Shown: positions 1 through 8,877, counted from the stretch's first letter. The stretch is 64,000 bases of DNA from Pseudomonas uvaldensis (GCF_021271205.1 NZ_JAIWKS010000004.1:62001-126000); one strand, 5' to 3'. Notes: generated from the sequence alone by a model not told the origin. Numbers and translations are program-made.

Positions 1-210
1 CATGTTCACCGCAACGATGTCGAACTTGATCGGCGCAACCTTCTGCAGATGCATCAGCACGTCGAGCATGGTGTAGCTGTCCTTGCCACCGGACAGGCAG
101 ACCATGACCTTGTCGCCGTCTTCGATCATGTTGAAATCGGCGACTGCCTCACCGGCCTGGCGGCGCAGGCGCTTTTGCAGTTTGTTCTGGTTGACCGTAA
201 GAGTGCCCAT
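1..210 (-). CDS. ttcA: TtcA, tRNA 2-thiocytidine biosynthesis protein (5' part only)
   Basis: Only the first 70 codons are present; the reading frame is open to the left edge, so the rest of the gene lies outside the window. The start is the ATG at 210. The translation begins [20 protein letters not shown] and carries the ATP-pyrophosphatase PP-loop SGGKDS at residues 40-45, which with the surrounding context is typical of TtcA. TtcA adenylates and thiolates cytidine 32 of certain tRNAs using an iron-sulfur cluster; the cluster cysteines would be further downstream and cannot be checked. About 300 bases separate it from the divergent Yip1-family gene, so it probably has its own promoter there. 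Confidence 0.9.
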   Translation of the reverse strand, partial: MGTLTVNQNKLQKRLRRQAGEAVADFNMIEDGDKVMVCLSGGKDSYTMLDVLMHLQKVAPIKFDIVAVNM

Positions 211-507
211 GACGCGAAATCCGTGAGGTGTGACGAAAGGCCGGCATTTTACGCAAAAACGCGCAATGTGGCACCGTCCACTCGCCACAGGCACTTTGCA
301 TGACCCTCGCAGTGTGCACAGACCCATCGGCGATTAACGCTCTGTTGCACAGCGCGATTTGCTCTAAGCCCCCCATCCCCCTCGGGTCGAGTCCTTTCTA
401 TACTGCGACATAAGGTCGCACACACTTACAGACCTTAACTTACTTGGCCAGTTGGCCCGTAGGCGCTCCGTTGGGGGGCGATGGCAATAACAAAGGAGTG
501 ACTGACT

Positions 508-1110
508 ATGATCCATCACGTCGTGGGGCTCTTTACCCACCCTGATCAAGAATGGAAAGAAATCCGTGGCGATCAGGAGGAAAGCATCAGCCACATGTAC
601 CTCACCCATACGCTGATCCTGGCGGCCATCCCCGCCGTATCGGCGTTTATCGGCACCACGCAGGTGGGATGGGTCATCGGCAATCGCCCACCGGTGATGC
701 TCACCCAGGAAAGCGCGCTGTGGATGACCATCATGTCGTACCTTGCCATGCTGGGTGGCGTAGCGGTGATGGGGGCATTCATTCACTGGATGGCCCGTAC
801 CTATGATGCCAATCCGAGCCTGGCCCGTTGCGTCGCGTTCGCCACTTACACCGCGACACCGCTATTCATCGGTGGCTTGGCAGCGCTCTACCCGCACATG
901 TGGCTGGGGATGATCGTCGGCACGGCGGCCATCTGCTACACGGTCTATCTGCTGTATGTAGGCTTGCCCACGTTCATGAACATTCCTCAGGACGAAGGGT
1001 TCCTGTTTTCCAGTTCGGTGCTCGCCGTCGGCCTGGTGGTGCTGGTCGCCATCATGGCATTCACGGTGATCGTCTGGGGGCTGGGCGTCGGCCCGGTCTA
1101 CACCAACTGA
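508..1110 (+). CDS. Yip1-family integral membrane protein
   Basis: A 200-residue protein that starts at an ATG preceded by a good ribosome binding site (AAAGGAG at 491-497). The N-terminus MIHHVVGLFTHPDQEWKEIR is the usual opening of bacterial Yip1/DUF1282 proteins. About five hydrophobic segments follow (roughly residues 31-50, 75-95, 105-125, 130-155 and 168-192), so it is an inner-membrane protein. The function of bacterial members is unknown; the eukaryotic family acts in vesicle traffic, which does not transfer. It lies between ttcA (divergent) and sprT (156 bases downstream) and is probably transcribed alone. Confidence 0.8.
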   Translation: MIHHVVGLFTHPDQEWKEIRGDQEESISHMYLTHTLILAAIPAVSAFIGTTQVGWVIGNRPPVMLTQESALWMTIMSYLAMLGGVAVMGAFIHWMARTYDANPSLARCVAFATYTATPLFIGGLAALYPHMWLGMIVGTAAICYTVYLLYVGLPTFMNIPQDEGFLFSSSVLAVGLVVLVAIMAFTVIVWGLGVGPVYTN

Positions 1111-1266
1111 CACCAAGACTCGCCTATAAAAACAGGATCTGCCAATACAGGCCGCCGCAAGGCGGCCTTCCTGTGTGTGCAACGGCCGAAACGACCACTG
1201 GGCGCCCAGGCGATTCGCAACGGCCGGCGCTTGCGGCATACTCGGGATTCTGGAGACCCGTAAAGC

Positions 1267-1761
1267 ATGCTCGAGCAACTCAATACCCGCGTCGAAGAGT
1301 GTTACCAACAAGCCGAATCCTTTTTCAAACGTCCTTTCAAACGCCCCGTGGTCAGCTTCAAGTTGCGCGGTCAGAAAGCCGGTGTCGCGCATTTGCATGA
1401 AAACCTGCTGCGCTTCAACCCGCAGCTGTACCGCGAAAACGCCGAAGACTTCCTCAAGCAGACCGTCGCCCACGAAGTCGCCCACCTGATCGCCCATCAG
1501 TTATTTGGCGAACGTATCCAGCCCCATGGCGAGGAATGGCAACTGATCATGCGCGGGGTGTACGAACTGCCGCCCAACCGTTGCCACACCTACGAAGTCA
1601 AACGCCGCAGCGTGACTCGTTACATCTACAAATGCCCCTGCGACGCCAACGACTTTCCGTTCTCGGCCCAACGCCACAGCCTGGTCCGCCAGGGGCGACG
1701 GTACTTGTGCCGCAGCTGTCGGGGGACGTTGGTATTCAGTGGGGAGACGCGGGTGGAATAG
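1267..1761 (+). CDS. sprT: SprT-family zinc protein
   Basis: A 164-residue protein of the SprT family, the usual length in Pseudomonas. It has the metallopeptidase signature HEVAH at residues 69-73, followed by a C-terminal zinc ribbon with cysteine pairs at 123/125 and 148/151. Eukaryotic relatives (Spartan) are DNA-protein crosslink proteases. The bacterial proteins have the same active-site motif but their substrate is not established, so protease activity here is family inference. It starts at the ATG at 1267. It is followed by a REP pair and then the convergent CoA-transferase gene, so the transcript probably ends at 1,790-1,870. Confidence 0.9.
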   Translation: MLEQLNTRVEECYQQAESFFKRPFKRPVVSFKLRGQKAGVAHLHENLLRFNPQLYRENAEDFLKQTVAHEVAHLIAHQLFGERIQPHGEEWQLIMRGVYELPPNRCHTYEVKRRSVTRYIYKCPCDANDFPFSAQRHSLVRQGRRYLCRSCRGTLVFSGETRVE

Positions 1762-1788
1762 CTTGTTTTTTTGGGGGCTGGGCCGGCC

Positions 1789-1871
1789 CCATCGCGAGCA
1801 GGCTCGCTCCCACCGGGGATTTCTGAACGCCATAGATCCAGTGTGAGGGCGAGTCTGTTCGCGATGACGCC
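1789..1871. repeat. REPIN (inverted REP pair, degenerate right arm)
   Basis: The left arm ATCGCGAGCAGGCTCGCTCC is a near-perfect REP. The right arm GGGCGAGTCTGTTCGCGATG is an inverted copy with two or three changes. It lies between the convergent sprT and CoA-transferase genes, where either arm could form a stem-loop at the end of both transcripts. Confidence 0.75.
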
Positions 1872-1882
1872 CTGAAAAAACA

Positions 1883-3058
1883 CTACAAAATCACCTTGTC
1901 ACCGCGCAATCGAGCAATCCTCTCAACACTAAACCCCAACTCCCCCAACACCTGATCCGTATGCGCTCCCAGCTCCACGCCTATGTGCCGGGGTTCGGGC
2001 AGCCCCTCCGAGAACTTCAACGGACAGGCCATCTGCGCCTGGCTCGAACCATCGCCTCGGGGCACTTGGGTGACCACTTCCCTGGCCCGCAACTGCGGAT
2101 GCGCAAGGGCCTCCTCCAGGCTCAGCACCGGTTCGACGCAGGCATCGACTGCGGCGAACAACTCACACAGCTCGGCGAAATCGCGTTTTTCGAACTCGGC
2201 TTGCAATCCCTGTTTGAGCAGATATTGCTGCGCGGGATCGAGCCCATGGACCGCCAGTTCCGACCGTCCAAGTGCCTCGCACAGCGCCTGCATAAAGGCT
2301 GGCTCCAGGCTGCCCACTGACATCCAGCGGCCATCCCGGGTCCGGTAATAGTCGTAGAAGCTGCCGCCGTTGAGCATCTGGTTTTCCCGGGCCGGCAACA
2401 CATCGCAGGCCAGGTAACCGGCGCCGGCCAGCGCGTTCAGGCTGAAGGCACAATCGGCCATGCTCACATCCAGGTGCTGGCCCTGCCCGCTGTGTTGCCG
2501 CGCGATCACCGCCGCCAACAGCCCGATGACCCCGTGCAGCGAACCACCGGCAATGTCTGCCGCCTGGATGCTCAACGGCAGCGGGCCGCTGTCGGCACGC
2601 CCCGTGTAGCTGGAAAGCCCCGTCAGGGCGAGGTAATTGATGTCGTGTCCGGCACGCTCCCGGTAGGGACCGGTCTGGCCGTAGCCGGTAATCGACACGT
2701 AGATCAGCCGCGGATTGATTGCTTTCAGGGCCTCATACCCCAGGCCCAGCCGCTCCATCACACCGGGGCGAAACTGTTCCAGGAGAATGTCGTGCTCGCC
2801 GAGCAGCCGCTTGATGATTTCCAGTGCCGCCGGCTGCTTGAGGTCCAGCGCCAGGCTGCGCTTGTTGCGGTTGAGGTAGGCATGACTGGCGGAGACGCCC
2901 TGATCATGGGGCGGCATTATCCGTAAGAGATCCGGACGGGTCGGCGACTCGATACGCAACACCTCGGCGCCCATGTCCGCCAACAACAAGGAGGCGAATG
3001 GGCCGGGCAACAGCGTCGAGAAGTCGAGCACCTTGAGCGATGCCAATGGGCCTTGCAT
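1883..3058 (-). CDS. Family III CoA-transferase / alpha-methylacyl-CoA racemase family protein
   Basis: A 391-residue protein of the CaiB/BaiF (CoA-transferase family III) fold. The start is the ATG at 3058, preceded by GGAGAT; a longer in-frame start at 3085 lacks a ribosome binding site. The N-terminal core LPGPFASLLLADMGAEVLRIE, the NRNKRS motif near residues 63-68 and the catalytic-aspartate region GHDINYLALTG (Asp139) are all present. The GHDINY form is typical of alpha-methylacyl-CoA racemases, so racemization of a 2-methylacyl-CoA is as likely as CoA transfer between acids. No acyl-CoA metabolism gene is nearby, so the substrate stays open. It is a single-gene unit. Confidence 0.85.
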   Translation of the reverse strand: MQGPLASLKVLDFSTLLPGPFASLLLADMGAEVLRIESPTRPDLLRIMPPHDQGVSASHAYLNRNKRSLALDLKQPAALEIIKRLLGEHDILLEQFRPGVMERLGLGYEALKAINPRLIYVSITGYGQTGPYRERAGHDINYLALTGLSSYTGRADSGPLPLSIQAADIAGGSLHGVIGLLAAVIARQHSGQGQHLDVSMADCAFSLNALAGAGYLACDVLPARENQMLNGGSFYDYYRTRDGRWMSVGSLEPAFMQALCEALGRSELAVHGLDPAQQYLLKQGLQAEFEKRDFAELCELFAAVDACVEPVLSLEEALAHPQLRAREVVTQVPRGDGSSQAQMACPLKFSEGLPEPRHIGVELGAHTDQVLGELGFSVERIARLRGDKVIL

Positions 3059-3182
3059 GGACGATCTCCGCTGGATGATCAGCAAAGACTAGGCAGGGGT
3101 GGGCGATGGGGCAATTACCGCAAATGTCGCCGGGAATGACCATTGCGCTCAGGCAAGTAAAGGCTCGGTAGCGAGAAGTGAC

Positions 3183-3270
3183 GGTGGGAGCAAGGCTTGC
3201 CCGCGATGAAGTTGATGCGGTCTCATTCAGAATCGCAGCGCCTGTATCGCGAGCAAGCTTTGCTCCCACA
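3183..3270. repeat. REPIN
   Basis: Two REP arms in inverted orientation: GTGGGAGCAAGGCTTGCCC near 3184 and TCGCGAGCAAGCTTTGCTCC near 3246, separated by about 40 bases that do not resemble coding sequence. It lies between the CoA-transferase gene and the end of dctA. Confidence 0.85.
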
Positions 3271-3293
3271 GCGCGGGGAAGATCGATCGCCAA

Positions 3294-3323
3294 TAAAAAA
3301 CCCGCCGAAGCGGGTTTTTTCAT
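3294..3323 (-). terminator. Rho-independent terminator of dctA
   Basis: Stem AACCCGC/GCGGGTT with a short loop and A/T runs on both sides. It lies 14 bases past the dctA stop codon and would also work in the other direction. Confidence 0.85.
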
Positions 3324-3336
3324 TGCAGCTTGAAGA

Positions 3337-4689
3337 TTACTTCACAACGCCTGGAGCCGAGGATTCAGCCGCCGCGATCTGCGCCGCCGCGATCTGCTCA
3401 TCATCTTCACGTACATCGGAGATGCCGCGGCCACCGGAAGCCAGTTCGGCGTGCAGCTGGTCTTCGTCCAGCTCCTTGACCCACTTGGCAACCACGACGG
3501 TGGCGACTGCGTTGCCCACCAGGTTGGTCAAAGCGCGGGCTTCGGACATGAAGCGGTCGATACCCAGGATCAGCGCCAGACCGGCTACTGGCAGATGGCC
3601 TACCGCCGACAGGGTAGCCGCCAGCACGATGAAGCCACTGCCGGTCACGCCCGCAGCACCTTTGGACGACAGCAGCAGCACCAGCAGCAGGGTGATCTGG
3701 TGAGTGAGGTCCATCTGGGTGTCGGTGGCCTGGGCAATGAACACCGCCGCCATGGTCAGGTAGATCGAGGTACCGTCGAGGTTGAACGAGTAGCCGGTCG
3801 GAATCACCAGACCTACGACCGACTTCTTGGCACCCAGACGCTCCATCTTGATCAGCATGCGAGGCAGTGCCGATTCCGACGAGGAAGTGCCCAGCACGAT
3901 CAGCAGCTCTTCACGGATGTAGCGCACCAGCTTGATGATGCTGAAACCATGGGCGCGGCAAATGGCACCCAGCACCACCAGTACGAACACGATGCAGGTG
4001 ATGTAGAAGCAGATCATCAGCTGACCCAGCTGCACCAGCGAACCGACACCGTAGGCACCGATGGTGAACGCCATGGCACCGAAAGCACCGATGGGAGCCA
4101 GTTTCATGATCATGTTGATGATGATGAACATCACGTGGGCGAAGCGATCGATGAAGTCCAGCACCGGCTTGCCGTAGGCGCCCAGGCGATGCAGGGCAAA
4201 ACCGAAGAGTACCGAGAACATCAGCACTTGCAGGATGTCACCGTTGGCAAACGCGCCGACGATGGTGTTCGGGATCACGTTGAGGATGAAAGCAACGATG
4301 CTCTGATCTTTACCGGCCGAGATGAAACCGGCGATCTTGCTGGTGTCCAGAGTCGTTACATCGATGTGCATGCCATTACCCGGTTGCACAACGTTGACCA
4401 CGACCAGACCGATCAACAGGGCGATGGTGGAGACGATTTCGAAGTACAGCAACGCGTAGCCGCCGGTCTTGCCGACCGACTTCATGTTCTGCATGCCGCC
4501 GATACCGCTGACGACCGTACAGAAGATGATGGGGGCGATGACCATTTTGATCAGTTTGATGAACCCGTCACCGAACGGCTTGAGGGCCACACCGGTCTGT
4601 GGGTAGAAGTGGCCGAGCAAAATACCGATGGCAATGGCTACGATCACCTGGAAATACAGGGATTTGTACAGTGGCTGACGAGTCGTCAT
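3337..4689 (-). CDS. dctA: DctA, C4-dicarboxylate:cation symporter
   Basis: A 450-residue member of the dicarboxylate/amino acid:cation symporter (GltPh-type) family that takes up succinate, fumarate and malate across the inner membrane. The serine-rich re-entrant loop [10 protein letters not shown], the TM7 motif [15 protein letters not shown] and the TM8 region [13 protein letters not shown] are all present. The C-terminal tail after about residue 420 is acidic and Ala-rich, as in pseudomonad DctA. Assignment to C4-dicarboxylates rather than glutamate/aspartate rests on overall similarity to DctA. The sigma-54 promoter at 4820-4835 supports it, because dctA is classically controlled by RpoN and the DctB/DctD pair; no dctBD genes are in this window. 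Confidence 0.9.
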   Translation of the reverse strand: MTTRQPLYKSLYFQVIVAIAIGILLGHFYPQTGVALKPFGDGFIKLIKMVIAPIIFCTVVSGIGGMQNMKSVGKTGGYALLYFEIVSTIALLIGLVVVNVVQPGNGMHIDVTTLDTSKIAGFISAGKDQSIVAFILNVIPNTIVGAFANGDILQVLMFSVLFGFALHRLGAYGKPVLDFIDRFAHVMFIIINMIMKLAPIGAFGAMAFTIGAYGVGSLVQLGQLMICFYITCIVFVLVVLGAICRAHGFSIIKLVRYIREELLIVLGTSSSESALPRMLIKMERLGAKKSVVGLVIPTGYSFNLDGTSIYLTMAAVFIAQATDTQMDLTHQITLLLVLLLSSKGAAGVTGSGFIVLAATLSAVGHLPVAGLALILGIDRFMSEARALTNLVGNAVATVVVAKWVKELDEDQLHAELASGGRGISDVREDDEQIAAAQIAAAESSAPGVVK

Positions 4690-4819
4690 GGCAAACCTTC
4701 CTCAAGCGTCCCGTGTGACGACATCCACCTGTCATCAACGAAACCTCACCTTTGCGAACCCTCCTGCACTGGAGGGATTTGTTTTTGGCGGCTGCACGCA
4801 GCAGACCTACGTACTGCAT

Positions 4820-4835
4820 CGCAAAGCCCGTGCCA
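4820..4835 (-). promoter_or_regulatory. Sigma-54 (-24/-12) promoter of dctA
   Basis: Read on the minus strand: TGGCAC, five bases, TTGC. This is an exact match to the RpoN core TGGCAC-N5-TTGC. It predicts transcription starting near 4810 and a leader of about 120 bases to the dctA ATG. Dependence of dctA on RpoN is established in rhizobia and pseudomonads. Confidence 0.85.
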
Positions 4836-4913
4836 TTTTTGCGAAAACCCCTACAGCCTGCATGGCAGACGGGTTCCATAAATATTCAAAAGATAAACAG
4901 CCCTTCACAAGAT

Positions 4914-4968
4914 GGCGGATTTCCGCCTCACGCTCCGTTCGCATCCCGGAATTTGGCGGATATCCGCC
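4914..4968. promoter_or_regulatory. Pair of 14-bp dyads upstream of the AraC-type regulator
   Basis: Two nearly identical dyads, GGCGGATTTCCGCC at 4914-4927 and GGCGGATATCCGCC (perfect palindrome) at 4955-4968, with centres 41 bases apart (about four helical turns). They lie 47-101 bases before the ATG of the AraC-type regulator and about 80-150 bases upstream of the dctA sigma-54 promoter. Repetition and phasing suggest an operator, most simply for autoregulation. No transcription factor is identified. Confidence 0.6.
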
Positions 4969-5014
4969 TTGTCGAGCCGGGGCGCCCTGCTACCATCGGT
5001 CGCCTAACACACGG

Positions 5015-6022
5015 ATGGATGCCATGCGCCAACGCACGATCGCCAGCCATTTCGCCCGCGCAGCACTGGGCGGCGCCCGTCGACAAGGGTTCGACTATTT
5101 ACCCGTCCTGCAACAGTCCGGCATCAGCCTCGAACTGCTGGATGAGCCGCGGGCACGCATTGCGCCAGAGCAGTTCGCCCGCCTGCTGCAGGCGCTCTGG
5201 CTGGCTATGGACGATGAATACCTGGGCTTCGGCAAGGCCCGCAGCAAACCCGGGACTTTTGCCATGATGTGCCATGCGCTGATCCACTGCCGCAACCTGG
5301 CCAGTGCCTTGCAGCGCGGCCTGTTGTTCTACAGTCTGTTCCCCGACGGGCCGGACCTGGCGCTGGTGAACGAAGGGGAACGCGTGCGCCTTGTGCTGGA
5401 CGAGTCGACGCTGTGGGACCCGGATCATTTCCTCACCGAAAGCCTGCTGGTGACCTGGCATCGCCTGGGCAGTTGGCTGATCGGTCAGCGGATCGGCCTG
5501 GAACAAGCGACCTTCGGCTATCCCAAGCCCGCCCATGGGGCCGAGTACGATTTGCTGTTCCCCTGCCCACTGGTGTTCGGGGCCCCACACACCAGCCTGT
5601 TGTTTCACAGCCGTTACCTGGACATGCCGCTGCTCCAGGACGAAAGAACCCTCAAACGCTTTCTGGAACGCTCTCCCGCCGACCTGCTGTCCCGCCCCGA
5701 CGACGGGCACAGCCTGAGCAGCCAATTGCGCCGCCTGCTCAGCCGCGACACCCTTCGCTGGCCGGACCTGGACACTGTCGCCCATCATCTGCACATCAGT
5801 CCCCAGACGCTGCGACGGCATCTGCGGGAGGAAGGTACCAGCTTCCAGGAACTCAAGGATCAGCTGCGGCGGGATATCGCCATCTACCATTTAGGGCGGG
5901 CGGATCTGTCCTTGCAGCAGATTGCCGAGCAACTGGGGTTCTCCGAACCATCGGCGTTTCATCGGGCGTTCAAGAAATGGACGGGGGTGACGCCGGGGGC
6001 CTATCGGGAGCAGGAAAATTAA
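5015..6022 (+). CDS. AraC-family transcriptional regulator (arabinose-binding-like N-terminal domain)
   Basis: A 335-residue regulator. The N-terminal two thirds match the AraC 'arabinose-binding' type effector domain found in OruR-like pseudomonad regulators (motif FGKARSKPGTFAMMCHALI near residue 70). The C-terminal ~90 residues form the double helix-turn-helix, ending LSLQQIAEQLGFSEPSAFHR. Two ATGs are possible, 5015 and 5024; I chose the first. It diverges from dctA and has the dyad pair at 4914-4968 just upstream. The target and ligand cannot be read from sequence; regulation of dctA itself is possible but unproven. It is not preceded by a convincing Shine-Dalgarno. Confidence 0.85.
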   Translation: MDAMRQRTIASHFARAALGGARRQGFDYLPVLQQSGISLELLDEPRARIAPEQFARLLQALWLAMDDEYLGFGKARSKPGTFAMMCHALIHCRNLASALQRGLLFYSLFPDGPDLALVNEGERVRLVLDESTLWDPDHFLTESLLVTWHRLGSWLIGQRIGLEQATFGYPKPAHGAEYDLLFPCPLVFGAPHTSLLFHSRYLDMPLLQDERTLKRFLERSPADLLSRPDDGHSLSSQLRRLLSRDTLRWPDLDTVAHHLHISPQTLRRHLREEGTSFQELKDQLRRDIAIYHLGRADLSLQQIAEQLGFSEPSAFHRAFKKWTGVTPGAYREQEN

Positions 6023-6067
6023 ACAGGGCCGCCCTCCTGCGGCGTCTGTACCCAGCGGAACATCCGA

Positions 6068-7414
6068 TCATGCCATCGGAAAATGAATCCGGAACGCCGC
6101 CCCGCCCAGTTCCGAATCTCCCAGGGTCAATGTAGCGCCATAGCTCTCGATAATGTCCTTGACCACCGCCAGACCGATCCCCTGCCCGGGATGCTGGCGA
6201 TCCAGCCGCTCGCCACGTTGCAGGATCCGCGCGCGTTGATCCGGCGGTACGCCCGGCCCGTCATCCTCGACGCACAGTTCGATGCCGCCCTGGATCTGGT
6301 GCACGCTGACTCGTATTTCCCCCAGGCACAGCCGATAGGCGTTTTCCAACAGGTTGCCCAGCATCTCCAGCAAGGCCCCCTGCTCAATCGGCACATGACA
6401 TTGCTCCGGCAAGTCGAAGACAACGTTGACCCGCTTATCGCGATAAACCTTGTCCAAGGTGTCGCAAAGGCTCTGCAGCACTGGACGCAAGCGCACCTGA
6501 TGGCGCACCAGCCCGCTCTTGCGCAAGCTGGCACGTTGCAACTGGTAACCGATCTGCTGGCTCATGCGCTCGATCTGGGTCTGAAGCACCCAAGCCTGCC
6601 CACGCTCCTCGGGGCGCCGGGCCATGTCCTCGCTGACGCCCTGCAGCACCGCCAGTGGCGTCTTCAGGCTGTGGGCCAAGTCATCGAGGGAGTCACGATA
6701 ACGACTGCGCTGCTCGCGTTCGCTGTGCAACAAGCGGTTGAGAGAGCCGGTCAGGCGCAGCAGTTCCCGAGGGTGTTCGGTACTGAGGCTTTCCCGGGCC
6801 CCGCTTTCGATTTCATCCAGCTCCTGGCTCAAGCGTCGCAAGGCCCGAAGGCCCCAGGTCAGGCCGATCCACAATAGCGCCAGCAATACCAGCAATGCGG
6901 CACCGAAGCCCAGGTAAAGATTGTCCCGCAACCCCTGCAGGGTGATTTCGTAGTCACGAACCGGTTGCAGGGTAACGATACTGAATGCCGCGTTCTGGCC
7001 ACCGAGCAGCTTGATCTCGACGTCATAGACGAAAAACTCCTGGCCATCGTTTTCGCGGATGCGCGCGAACTGATTGCCCTGGCCGTCGTAGCGCGGGGTG
7101 TAGTTGATGTTTTCTTCCCGGGTGGCCTTCGACCGCCAGACCAGCCGCCCATCGCGGTCATAGATGTAGCCCAGCAGGCGCGCATCGGCGAGGTTGAAGC
7201 GCTCGTCCGGCAGTTGCTCGGGCATCTTCAATCGATTGTTTTCCACCCGGGCGGCAGAAATCAGCGTGGTCACGTCCGACGCCAGACGTTGCTCGATGGA
7301 CTCTTGCAAGGCCAGGCTGAACGCGCCTTGCATGGCCGGCAGCAACGCCAGCATGAACAGCACCGCCAGAGTCATGGCGGCCAGCATCAAGCGCAGCCGA
7401 AGCGAACGAATCAC
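6068..7414 (-). CDS. phoQ: PhoQ, Mg2+/cationic-peptide-responsive sensor kinase
   Basis: A 448-residue sensor histidine kinase with transmembrane segments at about 9-28 and 168-188 that enclose a periplasmic domain rich in charged residues. A HAMP-like linker follows, then the H-box HSLKTP with the phospho-accepting His248, the N-box NLLENAY (354-360) and the G-box DDGPGVP (384-390). The gene starts at GTG 7414, overlapping the phoP stop by four bases (GTGA), so it is translationally coupled. The oprH-phoP-phoQ order is the one known from Pseudomonas aeruginosa, where PhoQ represses PhoP output at high Mg2+. It could in principle be another OmpR-type kinase, but the neighbours make PhoQ the best call. 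Confidence 0.88.
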   Translation of the reverse strand: MIRSLRLRLMLAAMTLAVLFMLALLPAMQGAFSLALQESIEQRLASDVTTLISAARVENNRLKMPEQLPDERFNLADARLLGYIYDRDGRLVWRSKATREENINYTPRYDGQGNQFARIRENDGQEFFVYDVEIKLLGGQNAAFSIVTLQPVRDYEITLQGLRDNLYLGFGAALLVLLALLWIGLTWGLRALRRLSQELDEIESGARESLSTEHPRELLRLTGSLNRLLHSEREQRSRYRDSLDDLAHSLKTPLAVLQGVSEDMARRPEERGQAWVLQTQIERMSQQIGYQLQRASLRKSGLVRHQVRLRPVLQSLCDTLDKVYRDKRVNVVFDLPEQCHVPIEQGALLEMLGNLLENAYRLCLGEIRVSVHQIQGGIELCVEDDGPGVPPDQRARILQRGERLDRQHPGQGIGLAVVKDIIESYGATLTLGDSELGGAAFRIHFPMA

Positions 7415-8088
7415 TGGCAGCGCTCGTTGAATAGGTAGCCCAGACCGCGCACGGTGTCGATTGGCTTGAATCCAGCCGGCGCTTCCAGCTTGCGCCGCAG
7501 GCGCCCTACCAGCACTTCGATGACATTGGGATCGCGCTCGTCGTCATCGGGATAAAGCTGCTCCATCAAGCGGTCCTTGGCCACCACCTGCTGGTGATGG
7601 CGCATCAGGTATTCCAGGATGCGGTATTCATAGGCCGTCAAGGCCAGCGGCTCCTCGCCCAGTGACGCCTGCTTGCGATTGAGGTCGAGCAACAGCGGGC
7701 CGGCGGTGATGGTCGACTGGGTAAAACCACTGGAGCGACGCAACAGCGCGTTCAATCGCGCCTCCAGTTCCTCGAACTGAAACGGCTTGACCACGTAGTC
7801 ATCGGCCCCGGCGGCCAGGCCTTCGACCTTGTCCTGCCAGTTGCCGCGAGCCGTGAGGATCAGGATCGGGAATGCCTTGTCCTGGGCGCGCAGCCGGCGG
7901 ATCAGCTCCAGCCCACTGATGCCCGGCAGCCCAAGGTCGATCACCGCCAGGTCATGATTGAATTCACGGACCTGATACAAGGCCTCCTCGGCGTTGACCA
8001 CGGCCTGCACTACGTGGCCGCTGTCGTTCAGTCGGGTCCGCAGGTGGTGACGCAACAACGCTTCGTCTTCGACGACCAGTAATTTCAT
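7411..8088 (-). CDS. phoP: PhoP, OmpR-family response regulator
   Basis: A 225-residue response regulator: receiver domain with acidic pocket E8/D9, phospho-acceptor Asp51 (VIDLGLPG) and conserved Lys in VVKPF, then an OmpR/PhoB winged helix from about residue 130, with the DPNVIEVLVGRLRRKL recognition segment. It activates adaptation to low Mg2+ and cationic peptides. It lies 90 bases after oprH and overlaps phoQ by four bases, so the three genes are one operon. Five half-sites spaced 11 bases apart ahead of oprH (8828-8877) are the likely autoregulatory target. Confidence 0.92.
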   Translation of the reverse strand: MKLLVVEDEALLRHHLRTRLNDSGHVVQAVVNAEEALYQVREFNHDLAVIDLGLPGISGLELIRRLRAQDKAFPILILTARGNWQDKVEGLAAGADDYVVKPFQFEELEARLNALLRRSSGFTQSTITAGPLLLDLNRKQASLGEEPLALTAYEYRILEYLMRHHQQVVAKDRLMEQLYPDDDERDPNVIEVLVGRLRRKLEAPAGFKPIDTVRGLGYLFNERCQ

Positions 8089-8178
8089 GGAGCCTCTCCC
8101 CAGGCAGATTCAAACGGCACTGCGCACCTCAACGAAGGCGCCGGATCGTGTTCGACCGATCCGGCATCCATCACCCGC

Positions 8179-8778
8179 TCAGAACATATAGCTGGCGGAC
8201 AGGTACGTCTGGGCGCTGCTGGTCAGGTCCAGCGAGCCCACCTTGTCGCCACCGTGCGGGCTCATCTCGGTGCTGGCATTACTACGCAGGTAACGGTAAC
8301 CCAATTCCACCGCCGTGTTTTTCGATACCTGTTGCAGGACGCCCGCCTGCAAGCCTACTGCGTAGCCAATGTCGCTGTCGCGGCTGAAACCGGGAGAATC
8401 CTGGGTCAGCTTGGTCAGGCCCGCCGTACCGCCGCCGAACAGCTTGGTACTGCCGGTGACCGGGTAGAACACATCGTAGCTGCCCAGCAGGTTTTCCTGG
8501 CGCAATTTGATGCCGTTGTGGGTGCCCGAGACATTGTCATAGGTGGCGTAGTAACGACCCTGGTCGTTCTGCTTGCCCAGGCGCAGGCCATAGGTGGTGT
8601 CCTTGCCGATCACGCCGTCGGCGTTCGGATTGTTCAGGGCCTGGTCCAGGGCACTGGACTTCTTGACCTTGTCGCTGGTCTGGCCGAGGGTCAGGCTGGC
8701 GAAGTTATCGTCGGCATGGGCCATGGCGCTGGCGCCCAGAACGGTGAAAGCCAACAGCAGTTTTTTCATCCGGATCAT
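8179..8778 (-). CDS. oprH: OprH-like outer-membrane beta-barrel protein
   Basis: A 199-residue protein with a clear signal peptide (MKKLLLAFTVLGASAMAHA, cleavage after AHA). The mature part alternates polar and hydrophobic residues and ends in a terminal aromatic (YMF), as in a small eight-stranded barrel. In P. aeruginosa OprH is the first gene of oprH-phoP-phoQ and binds LPS phosphates in place of Mg2+. The start is the ATG at 8778, with AGAGGA 10 bases upstream; an ATG three codons later also fits. Sequence similarity to P. aeruginosa OprH cannot be measured here, so the name rests on operon position plus barrel architecture. Confidence 0.8.
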   Translation of the reverse strand: MIRMKKLLLAFTVLGASAMAHADDNFASLTLGQTSDKVKKSSALDQALNNPNADGVIGKDTTYGLRLGKQNDQGRYYATYDNVSGTHNGIKLRQENLLGSYDVFYPVTGSTKLFGGGTAGLTKLTQDSPGFSRDSDIGYAVGLQAGVLQQVSKNTAVELGYRYLRSNASTEMSPHGGDKVGSLDLTSSAQTYLSASYMF

Positions 8779-8827
8779 GTTCAGGTTCCTCTGCAACGTG
8801 GTGTGTGGTGAAGTCGAAGCCACGTTA

Positions 8828-8877
8828 ACCAACGGTCCCTGAACACCCCTTGAACGTTCTCTGAACCAGTGCTGAAC
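8828..8877 (-). promoter_or_regulatory. Tandem PhoP-type half-site array (11-bp period)
   Basis: On the minus strand, in oprH orientation, GTTCAG occurs at 8877-8872 and 8866-8861, GTTCAA at 8855-8850 and GTTCAG at 8844-8839. A weaker GTTGGT follows at 8833-8828. All are exactly 11 bases apart. Direct half-sites with an 11-base period are the binding mode of PhoP/OmpR-class regulators. The array is 50-100 bases upstream of the oprH ATG and within 60-110 bases of the divergent hydrolase gene. Confidence 0.75.

Noticed and set aside
3451..4881. 476-codon open frame opposite dctA
   Set aside because: Shadow frame, low-complexity His/Asp/Gln-rich translation over the antisense of membrane helices.
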